Shown: piece by piece, positions 1 to 4,952 of the stretch
Position numbering within the stretch: position 1 is the stretch's first letter
How the letters are laid out: every line of letters begins with the position of its first letter
Source: an uncultured Aeromicrobium sp.
Lineage (GTDB): Bacteria > Actinomycetota > Actinomycetes > Propionibacteriales > Nocardioidaceae
Direction: 5' to 3'
DNA length: 9,354 nucleotides
Assembly (NCBI RefSeq): GCF_946221465.1
Contig: NZ_CAMJVP010000128.1
Span: 1-9,354, forward strand
The notes under the pieces: model-generated
Database searches by the model: none
The model's input: the letters and a program-made list of their open reading frames with translations, nothing else
What the model was told of the DNA's origin: nothing
Made by a program: the position numbers and the translations under genes

Positions 1-749
1 GCCCACGCCGTGTTGCGGATGATGTACTTGAACTTCATCACGTCGTCGGCGGCCTTGAGCAGCGTGTCGAAGTTGTAGTTGATCTCGGCCTGACCGGCGG
101 TGCCGACCTCGTGGTGGCCGCGCTCGACGGTGAGGCCGACGCGCTCGAGGTTCGACATCATGTCACCGCGCAACTCGGCGAAGTGGTCGGTCGGCGTGAC
201 CGGGAAGTAACCGCCCTTGTAGCGCACCTTGTAGCCGCGGTTGTCGACGATGTCGTCGCCCGTGGCCCATGCGCCCGCCGCCGACTGGATCTCGTAGTAC
301 GACTTGTTGGCGCTCGTGCCGAAGCTGACGCGGTCGAAGATGTAGAACTCGGCCTCGGGTGCGAAGAACGCGGTGTCGCCGATGCCCGTCGTGCGCAGGT
401 ACGCCTCGGCCTTGCGGGCGATGTTGCGCGGGTCGCGCGAGTAGGCCTCGCCGGTGATCGGATCGTGCACGAAGAAGTCGATGGCCAGCGTCTTGCGGGC
501 GCGGAACGGATCCAGGTAGGCCGTCTTCACGTCGGGGAGCAGCGTCATGTCGGACTGGTCGATGCTCTGGAACCCGCGGACCGAGGAGCCGTCGAACGCC
601 AGGCCGCGTTCGAACACGCCCTCGTCGAATGAGGAGACCGGCACCGTGAAATGCTGCTGGATGCCCGGTAGGTCCGTGAAGCGGACGTCGATGAACTCGA
701 CACCTTCATCCTTGATGTACTTGAACAGCTCGTCGGCGTTGCCGAACAT
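1..749 (-). CDS. glnA: Glutamine synthetase, class I (GlnA), N-terminal part; runs off the left edge
   Basis: This gene encodes the cytoplasmic enzyme that joins ammonia to glutamate using ATP, the entry point of nitrogen assimilation. Read on the minus strand, 249 complete codons are present and the rest of the usual ~475-residue protein lies outside the window. The N-terminus begins MFGNADELFKYIKDEG, followed by the beta-grasp segment VRFTDLPGIQQHF (about 22-34) and the signature FDGSS (52-56). The catalytic domain shows APEAEFYIFD with metal/substrate glutamates E132 and E134, and HHEVGTAGQAEINY with E214 and E222. ATG at 749 is chosen because MFGNADE matches the actinobacterial family start (MFQNADE in Streptomyces, from memory) and AAGGAGG (755-761) lies 5 nt upstream. 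An in-frame ATG at 782 would bury that ribosome site inside the coding region. The adenylylation tyrosine near the C-terminus cannot be seen. Regulation is probably by GlnR (see 843-880). Identification is very secure. Confidence 0.97.
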   Translation of the reverse strand, partial: MFGNADELFKYIKDEGVEFIDVRFTDLPGIQQHFTVPVSSFDEGVFERGLAFDGSSVRGFQSIDQSDMTLLPDVKTAYLDPFRARKTLAIDFFVHDPITGEAYSRDPRNIARKAEAYLRTTGIGDTAFFAPEAEFYIFDRVSFGTSANKSYYEIQSAAGAWATGDDIVDNRGYKVRYKGGYFPVTPTDHFAELRGDMMSNLERVGLTVERGHHEVGTAGQAEINYNFDTLLKAADDVMKFKYIIRNTAW

Positions 750-826
750 GAGGGCCTCCTTGACCGCCGGGTGGCGGGTCATCGTCGGTGCTACGTGATC
801 ATGACGCCGGGGGAGCGTCGCCCTTG

Positions 827-832
827 ACGTTA
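827..832 (-). promoter_or_regulatory. Candidate -10 element of the glnA promoter
   Basis: TAACGT read toward glnA fits the actinobacterial TANNNT -10 pattern. It lies 10 nt downstream of the second GlnR half-site pair, which would put the GlnR site over the -35 region, as expected for an activator. The -35 itself is poor. The predicted leader is about 70 nt. This assignment is weak; other start points are possible. Confidence 0.3.
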
Positions 833-842
833 CGCAGGTGCA

Positions 843-880
843 GTTTCCCGTCCATCACTGGTTTGTTTCATCGATGTTAC
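843..880 (-). promoter_or_regulatory. Tandem GlnR binding site upstream of glnA
   Basis: Read toward glnA, the sequence is GTAAC-N6-GAAAC (880 to 865), six spacer bases, then GTGAT-N6-GAAAC (858 to 843). This matches the published actinobacterial GlnR pattern gTnAC-n6-GaAAc, repeated with 6-nt spacing; the only mismatch is the final base of the second GTnAC half. The downstream edge is 93 nt before the glnA start codon. GlnR is the nitrogen-limitation regulator in Streptomyces and mycobacteria and directly controls glnA, so position and pattern agree. The glnR gene itself is not in the window. Confidence 0.85.
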
Positions 881-932
881 AAACATTGCAGTGACCTCGC
901 GGGCTGCGAGGGAAGCCGTGCGAGCGGACGGA

Positions 933-938
933 TAGGCT
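933..938 (+). promoter_or_regulatory. Candidate -10 (TAGGCT) for a leaderless RDD-gene transcript
   Basis: TAGGCT is followed by exactly six bases and then the GTG start codon at 945. A TANNNT hexamer at this distance places transcription initiation on the first base of the start codon. No Shine-Dalgarno sequence is present before the GTG, which agrees with leaderless translation. Confidence 0.5.
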
Positions 939-944
939 CGGTTC

Positions 945-1358
945 GTGCCGTCATCGCGCTCCCACGACACCGCTGACGTCGCAGATCCGACCGAGGCAAC
1001 GATCGGCCGACGGCTGATCGCGCTCGTCATCGACTGGCTGATCGCCGCCCTCGTCGCGGGTCTCGCGTTCGGTGTCGGCTACCCGCCCTCGGGCCCGCGT
1101 CAGAGCTTCGTGATCCAGTTCGTGTTCGTTGTGGTCGTCGGACTGTTCGTGGGCTTGTTCGGCGTCTCCCCAGGCAAGCGCATGGTGCGACTTGCCGTCA
1201 TCAACCGTGACGGTGCCGCCATCGGGTGGTGGCGCGGGCTGCTGCGCACTGCGCTGATGAGCCTCGTCATACCCGCGTTGATCCAGACCAAGGACGGACG
1301 CGGTCTGCACGACCTGGCGGTGGGGAGCAAAGTCGTGAAGATACCCAAGCCCGGCTGA
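945..1358 (+). CDS. RDD family small membrane protein
   Basis: This 137-residue integral membrane protein has the RDD-domain pattern: GRRLIALVIDWLIAALVAG (21-39) with the conserved Arg and Asp in the first membrane helix, a second helix at about 55-75, then SPGKRMVRLAVI (75-86). A third hydrophobic stretch (about 99-113) is followed by the typical closing motif GRGLHDLAVGSKVVKI (118-133). The molecular function is unknown; some RDD proteins elsewhere have been linked to transport. In M. tuberculosis a small RDD-type gene also sits between glnA1 and the DUF4191 gene (Rv2219A, from memory), so gene content and order are conserved. GTG at 945 is chosen because it gives a compact N-terminus and follows a TAGGCT -10 at leaderless spacing. 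The gene diverges from glnA and converges on the DUF4191 gene. Confidence 0.88.
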   Translation: MPSSRSHDTADVADPTEATIGRRLIALVIDWLIAALVAGLAFGVGYPPSGPRQSFVIQFVFVVVVGLFVGLFGVSPGKRMVRLAVINRDGAAIGWWRGLLRTALMSLVIPALIQTKDGRGLHDLAVGSKVVKIPKPG

Positions 1359-1508
1359 TCGGCCGCCCGGACGCCGAGGGGCGTGGACAACCTATCGCGC
1401 GCTGGGCGGTGGCGTTTCAACCTGTCAGCGCCCTCATCACGTTGCCCAGGCACCGCTCCGGGCGGAGGTGCCGATGACGTACCGCCGCAGGAGCGGGGGA
1501 GTTGAGGG
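1359..1508. other. Convergent intergenic gap between RDD and DUF4191 genes
   Basis: This 150-bp gap separates two converging genes and should hold their transcription ends. The only hairpin of note is at 1451-1470: CTCC/GGAG around a GGGC loop, with an outer CAC/GTG pair across a small bulge and no T-run. I cannot call it a terminator with confidence. I see no gene or repeat here. Confidence 0.4.
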
Positions 1509-2213
1509 TCAGCCGCGCATCATGCGGCGCGCGCCTCTCATACTCGTGGGTACCGGACCGCGTGGCATCGGAGCGGCGGGGCGCATCGCGTCGAGCGCCT
1601 TGACCTTGTAGAGGATGTCGGTCTGCTGCGCCGGCTTGATCGCCTTGGGCAGTTTACGGATGCGCTTGACGAGCTTGGGCAGCGGAACCTCGCCCTCGCC
1701 GCGACCCACGACGAGCGTCGTCACCGGCGTCTCCTCGCCCACGATGCGTTGGTGCTTCTTGGCCTCACTCGCCAGCAGCGAGCGGGTGCGACTGGGATTG
1801 CCCTCGCCGACCAGGATCACCCCGGGGCGCCCGATGACCCGGTGGACGACGTCCTGCTGCTTGGTGAAGCCGACCGCCTGCTTGACGTCCCAGCGCCCGC
1901 GCAGCATCGTCAGCGCCGCTCCGGCGGCGCCGACCTGTCCCTCGGCCTGCTGATACATTGACCGCTCGGCGCGACGGCCGAAGACGGTGATGGTGGCGAG
2001 CGACGCCGTGGTGAGCGTGAGCAGGACCGTCAGCACGATGCCGAGCCAGCCCGTCCCGATGAGCAGGAGGCTGAGCGTCGCGACGATCGCCGCCGTCAGT
2101 AGCCACACCCCGAGCAGCATCCACCCGAGCTTGGGGTCGGTCTGCTTGGTGTTGCGGTAGGCCTGCCGCATCTGGGCGATGCGACCGGTGGGGACGGCGG
2201 GAGCGTTGGACAT
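1509..2213 (-). CDS. DUF4191 family membrane protein
   Basis: This 234-residue protein has a short basic cytoplasmic N-terminus, two adjacent hydrophobic helices (about 30-52 and 54-78), and a soluble C-terminal domain. The soluble part contains GRPGVILVGEGNPSR (128-142) and a Lys/Arg-rich stretch (about 177-193), and the C-terminus is a basic, Pro/Arg-rich tail. This is the architecture of the actinobacterial DUF4191 family, whose M. tuberculosis member (Rv2219) also follows lipA. Its function is not established. Constant linkage to lipoate synthesis genes is suggestive but not proof of a shared role. The gene lies 64 nt downstream of lipA on the same strand. ATG at 2213 has no clear Shine-Dalgarno sequence, but a TAGAAT hexamer ends 6 nt upstream, so it may have its own leaderless promoter in addition to read-through from lipBA. 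Confidence 0.9.
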   Translation of the reverse strand: MSNAPAVPTGRIAQMRQAYRNTKQTDPKLGWMLLGVWLLTAAIVATLSLLLIGTGWLGIVLTVLLTLTTASLATITVFGRRAERSMYQQAEGQVGAAGAALTMLRGRWDVKQAVGFTKQQDVVHRVIGRPGVILVGEGNPSRTRSLLASEAKKHQRIVGEETPVTTLVVGRGEGEVPLPKLVKRIRKLPKAIKPAQQTDILYKVKALDAMRPAAPMPRGPVPTSMRGARRMMRG

Positions 2214-2219
2214 GCGTCG

Positions 2220-2225
2220 ATTCTA
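2220..2225 (-). promoter_or_regulatory. Candidate -10 (TAGAAT) for a leaderless DUF4191 transcript
   Basis: On the minus strand TAGAAT is followed by CGACGC and then the ATG at 2213. The six-base spacing puts the predicted transcription start on the A of the start codon. No recognisable -35 lies 17 nt upstream, which is common for actinobacterial housekeeping promoters. Confidence 0.5.
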
Positions 2226-2277
2226 CGGGAGCGTCCTGGGCACCCGGATCGGCACGATACGGCACCGGAGTCGGCGC

Positions 2278-3210
2278 TTACTCCACCTCGCTGCGCCTGT
2301 CGACGGCCTGCTGGTAGAGGCGTCCGGCGCGATAGGAGGAGCGGACGAGCGGGCCGGACATGACGCCGGCGAAGCCGATCTCCTCGGCCTCCTTGGCGAG
2401 TTCGACGAACTCCTCGGGCTTGACCCAGCGCTCGACCGGGTGGTGGCGCACCGAGGGACGCAGGTACTGCGTGATGGTGACCAGATCACACCCGGCCTCG
2501 TGCAGGTCGCGTAGCGCCTCGGAGACCTCCTCGCGGGTCTCTCCCATGCCGAGGATGAGATTGGACTTGGTCACCAGGCCGAAATCGCGGGCCTGAGTCA
2601 GCACGTCGAGCGAACGCTCGTAGCGGAACGCCGGGCGGATGCGCTTGAAGATCCGCGGGACGGTCTCGACGTTGTGCGCCAGCACCTCGGGCCGCGACTC
2701 GAAGACCTCCTGGAGGAGCTCTGGCTTACCGTTGAAGTCCGGGATGAGGTTCTCGACTCCCGTGCCCGGATTGAGCTCGTGGATCTTGCGCACCGTCTCG
2801 GCGTACAGCCACGCGCCCCCGTCGGGGAGGTCGTCACGTGCGACGCCGGTGATGGTGGCGTAGCGCAGCTGCATCTTCTGTACACTCTCGGCGACTCGTC
2901 GCGGCTCGTCACGATCGAGCAGGGACGGCTTGCCGGTGTCGATCTGGCAGAAGTCGCAACGCCGGGTGCACTGCTCGCCGCCGATGAGGAAGGTCGCCTC
3001 GCGATCCTCCCAGCACTCGAAGATGTTGGGGCACCCGGCCTCCTGACACACCGTGTGCAGCCCCTCGCCCTTCACCAGCTGCATGAGCTCGTTGTATTCG
3101 GGACCCATCTTGGCGCGCGTCTTGATCCACGACGGCTTCTTCTCGATGGGCGTCTGCGCGTTGCGGACTTCGAGGCGCAGCATCTTACGGCCTTCGGGTG
3201 CGATAGTCAT
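2278..3210 (-). CDS. lipA: Lipoyl synthase (radical SAM)
   Basis: LipA inserts two sulfur atoms into protein-bound octanoyl groups on lipoyl domains (pyruvate and 2-oxoglutarate dehydrogenases, glycine cleavage H protein), using S-adenosylmethionine. The 310-residue protein shows both iron-sulfur cluster motifs. The auxiliary cluster set is C55, C60 and C66 in CQEAGCPNIFECW; the radical-SAM set is C81, C85 and C88 in CTRRCDFC. The conserved C-terminal RSSYRAG (290-296) carries the serine that ligates the auxiliary cluster. Blocks such as ITGVARDDLPDGGAW (120-134) and YLRPSVRHHPVERWV (249-263) closely match mycobacterial LipA as I remember it. The gene lies 10 nt downstream of lipB, which supplies its octanoylated substrate. 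The start ATG at 3210 gives the family N-terminus (EGRKMLRLEVRNAQTPIE). No key residue is missing. Confidence 0.98.
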   Translation of the reverse strand: MTIAPEGRKMLRLEVRNAQTPIEKKPSWIKTRAKMGPEYNELMQLVKGEGLHTVCQEAGCPNIFECWEDREATFLIGGEQCTRRCDFCQIDTGKPSLLDRDEPRRVAESVQKMQLRYATITGVARDDLPDGGAWLYAETVRKIHELNPGTGVENLIPDFNGKPELLQEVFESRPEVLAHNVETVPRIFKRIRPAFRYERSLDVLTQARDFGLVTKSNLILGMGETREEVSEALRDLHEAGCDLVTITQYLRPSVRHHPVERWVKPEEFVELAKEAEEIGFAGVMSGPLVRSSYRAGRLYQQAVDRRSEVE

Positions 3211-3217
3211 CGTCGCC

Positions 3218-3223
3218 AGCCTA
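3218..3223 (-). promoter_or_regulatory. Candidate -10 (TAGGCT) of lipA, sharing the lipB stop codon
   Basis: TAGGCT on the minus strand is followed by seven bases and then the lipA ATG. Its first three bases are the TAG stop codon of lipB. The spacing fits a leaderless or near-leaderless lipA transcript inside the lipB-lipA operon. The match could be chance, but the same hexamer and spacing occur before lipB. Confidence 0.4.
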
Positions 3224-3943
3224 CCCCCGCGTCGAGAGCTTCACCGAGCCGACCGAAGCGCCCGCCGAGGGTGCGTGATCGAGGTCGGGGCTGGGCTCGT
3301 AAGGCTGCCATGACAGCAGCTCCGCGAGGTGGGGGGCGACGGCGGACGCCGCCTCGGGCACTGTCACGGTGCGCCCCAGCTCCACGGACAGCGTGGTCAC
3401 CCCCGCGTCGGCGATACCGCACGGCACGAAACGGTCGTACCACGCGAGGTCGACGTCGCAGTTGAGACTGAACCCGTGCATCGTGACGCCGCGTGAGACG
3501 CGGATGCCGATCGCGGCGATCTTACGCTCGGGACGCCCCGCCGCCTCCGGCAGCCAGACCCCCGAACGGCCCGGTACGCGCCCGGTCCGCAGTCCGAGCT
3601 CGGCGAGCGCGCGGATGAGCGCCTCCTCCACCCGGCGGACGTAGTCGACGACCAGTACGTGGGAGGGGAGTTTGGTGATCGGATAGCCGACCAGCTGTCC
3701 CGGGCCGTGGAAAGTGATCTTGCCGCCCCGGTCGACGTCCACCACCGGTGTGCCGTCCTGCGGCCGCTCGAAAGGCTCGGTGCGCTTGCCCGCGGTGTAG
3801 ACCGGCGGATGCTCCAGGAACAGAGCGGTGTCGCCGATCCGGTCGGCGACGCGGTCCGCATGCAGCTGGCGTTGCAGCTCCCAGGCGTCGAGATAGTCGA
3901 TCGCCTGCTCGCCGTACCAGGAGTCCAGGATGCGTAGGCTCAC
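3221..3943 (-). CDS. lipB: Octanoyl-ACP:protein octanoyltransferase (lipoate biosynthesis)
   Basis: LipB moves an octanoyl group from acyl carrier protein onto the lysine of lipoyl domains, the first step of lipoate synthesis, and LipA then adds the sulfurs. The 240-residue protein contains LEHPPVYTAGKRTE (43-56), the signature RGGKITFHGPGQLVGYPI (72-89), the catalytic lysine K141 in KIAAIGIRVSRG, the segment MHGFSLNCDVDL (155-166), and the catalytic cysteine C175 in PCGIADAGVTTL. The frame stays open upstream to 4075, but the GTG at 3943 is chosen because homology begins only there and anything longer would overlap the regulator gene. The gene starts 17 nt after the LysR stop and ends 10 nt before lipA. 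A TAGGCT hexamer sits 7 nt upstream of the GTG, so an independent promoter is plausible despite the tight spacing to the regulator. Confidence 0.96.
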   Translation of the reverse strand: MSLRILDSWYGEQAIDYLDAWELQRQLHADRVADRIGDTALFLEHPPVYTAGKRTEPFERPQDGTPVVDVDRGGKITFHGPGQLVGYPITKLPSHVLVVDYVRRVEEALIRALAELGLRTGRVPGRSGVWLPEAAGRPERKIAAIGIRVSRGVTMHGFSLNCDVDLAWYDRFVPCGIADAGVTTLSVELGRTVTVPEAASAVAPHLAELLSWQPYEPSPDLDHAPSAGASVGSVKLSTRG

Positions 3944-3950
3944 GCCTGCC

Positions 3951-3956
3951 AGCCTA
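3951..3956 (-). promoter_or_regulatory. Candidate -10 (TAGGCT) for lipB
   Basis: This hexamer lies in the 17-nt gap between the LysR stop and the lipB GTG, followed by GGCAGGC and the start codon. It is the same hexamer, with the same GGC after it, as the one before lipA. It would give lipBA a promoter independent of the neighbouring catabolic regulator. Confidence 0.45.
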
Positions 3957-3960
3957 CGCC

Positions 3961-4866
3961 TCAGGCCAGCCGTTCCCGGGAGAGCACATCCACCACGAGA
4001 TCGGCGAACCACCGCTGGGCGGGCGACGGCGTCGCCCGCGTGTACGCCGCCACCTCGATCGGCTCGACGTACCACGGCAGTTCGATCACCCGCAGCGCAT
4101 GCCGCCTCGCGAACACTTCAGCGATGTGGCGCGGGACGATTGCCACCGCCTCGCTCGCCGCCACCACGTAGGGGGCCGACGCGTAGCTGGTGAGTTCGAG
4201 CTCCACTCGGGTCTGCAGTCCGAGTCGTTCCAGCAGCCGTACCGGCCCGAGATGACCGCTGCGGGTCCGGACGTTGACGAAGCGCTCCTGCCCGAACTCC
4301 TCGGGAGTGATGAGCGGCGAGCCGATACGCGGATGGTCGCAGGAGGCGATGGCGGCGTAATCGACGGTCATGATCGGGCGGCCGACCACGCGGTCGTCGC
4401 GCAAGGGCGTGCTGGTGACCGCGAGGTCCGCCCGGCCGCGTACGAGCAACTCGACGACCTCGTCGACCACGAGACTCTGGGCCCTCAGCCACGCTCGCGG
4501 TGCCTGCTGCGCGAACTGCGGAAGCAGCACCGGCAGGAAGGACAACTCGCCGAAGTCGGACAGCAGCGCCGTGAACTCGCGTTCGGTCGTGGCGGGGTCG
4601 AACTCCTCAGGCCCGCCGGTCGTGCGTTCGATGGTCAGCAGCGCCTCCCGCAAGGGCCCGTACATCGCGACCGCCCGGGCGCTGGGTTCGATCCCGTCCC
4701 GAGTGCGTGAGAACAGGTCGTCGCCGAACCGTCGGCGCAGCTTCGCGAGCGTGTAGCTCACGGTCGGCTGTGCGACGTGCAGTCGCTCGGCCGCGGCGGT
4801 CACCGAGCGCGTCTCGAAGAGGGTCACGAAGGTGCGAACTTCGTTGAGGTCGATCGACCCTGCCAC
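3961..4866 (-). CDS. LysR-type transcriptional regulator of the benzoylformate cassette
   Basis: This is a 301-residue LysR-family protein. The N-terminal winged helix-turn-helix spans about 6-65, with the recognition region SVTAAAERLHVAQPTVSYTLAKLRRRFGDDLF (21-52) and the following RTRDGIEPSARA (54-65), resembling the NahR/NodD-type branch. Residues about 95-298 form the periplasmic-binding-like effector domain. The GTG at 4866 is supported by GGAGG (4873-4877) 6 nt upstream and by the correct distance to the HTH. The gene is divergent from the decarboxylase operon across 86 bp, the usual layout for a LysR activator that also represses itself. The effector is inferred to be benzoylformate or a related aromatic acid; the sequence does not prove this. 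Oddly, the gene runs codirectionally into lipB with only 17 nt between them. Confidence 0.93.
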   Translation of the reverse strand: MAGSIDLNEVRTFVTLFETRSVTAAAERLHVAQPTVSYTLAKLRRRFGDDLFSRTRDGIEPSARAVAMYGPLREALLTIERTTGGPEEFDPATTEREFTALLSDFGELSFLPVLLPQFAQQAPRAWLRAQSLVVDEVVELLVRGRADLAVTSTPLRDDRVVGRPIMTVDYAAIASCDHPRIGSPLITPEEFGQERFVNVRTRSGHLGPVRLLERLGLQTRVELELTSYASAPYVVAASEAVAIVPRHIAEVFARRHALRVIELPWYVEPIEVAAYTRATPSPAQRWFADLVVDVLSRERLA

Positions 4867-4879
4867 GGCGGACCTCCGT

Positions 4880-4894
4880 ATCGATGATGTCTAT
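4880..4894. promoter_or_regulatory. Candidate LysR operator (T-N11-A dyad)
   Basis: The sequence ATCGA-N5-TCTAT has four of five complementary positions and contains the LysR-type T-N11-A core (T4881 to A4893). Its centre, 4887, is at -66 relative to a transcription start on the decarboxylase GTG at 4953, where the recognition site of LysR activators usually lies. It also falls within the regulator's own leader, which would allow autorepression. A half-site-like TCGAT recurs at 4923-4927. Confidence 0.4.
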
Positions 4895-4909
4895 GTCTCA
4901 GTCGACCTC

Positions 4910-4915
4910 ATTCTA
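4910..4915 (-). promoter_or_regulatory. Candidate -10 (TAGAAT) of the LysR gene promoter
   Basis: TAGAAT read toward the regulator predicts a start near 4903 and a leader of about 37 nt that includes the GGAGG ribosome site. This is therefore a conventional leadered transcript, unlike its neighbours. No good -35 is visible. Confidence 0.4.
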
Positions 4916-4940
4916 TTGGTCTTCGATGTGATGCGGGCCA

Positions 4941-4946
4941 TACAGT
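4941..4946 (+). promoter_or_regulatory. Candidate -10 (TACAGT) for a leaderless decarboxylase operon transcript
   Basis: TACAGT is followed by exactly six bases and then the GTG at 4953, so transcription would begin on the start codon. No Shine-Dalgarno sequence precedes the GTG. The -35 region is poor (TTGGTC at 4916-4921 with a long 19-nt spacer), consistent with dependence on the LysR activator. Confidence 0.5.
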
Positions 4947-4952
4947 GCCCAG

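Noticed and set aside
750..782. In-frame ATG at 782 that would add 11 residues to GlnA
   Set aside because: It would place the strong AAGGAGG inside the coding region, and the added residues do not match the family start; MFGNADE at 749 does.
880..895. A third GlnR-like unit upstream (GTCAC at 891-895)
   Set aside because: The partner half six bases on is GTTTG, not GAAAC, and the spacing to the real tandem is wrong.
1451..1470. Rho-independent terminator between the RDD and DUF4191 genes
   Set aside because: The stem is short and bulged and lacks a T-run; it is mentioned only as a weak hairpin in the gap entry.
3944..4075. Longer lipB beginning at an upstream start (4075)
   Set aside because: The extra 44 residues are Arg/Gly-rich, out-of-frame LysR coding sequence and have no similarity to LipB.
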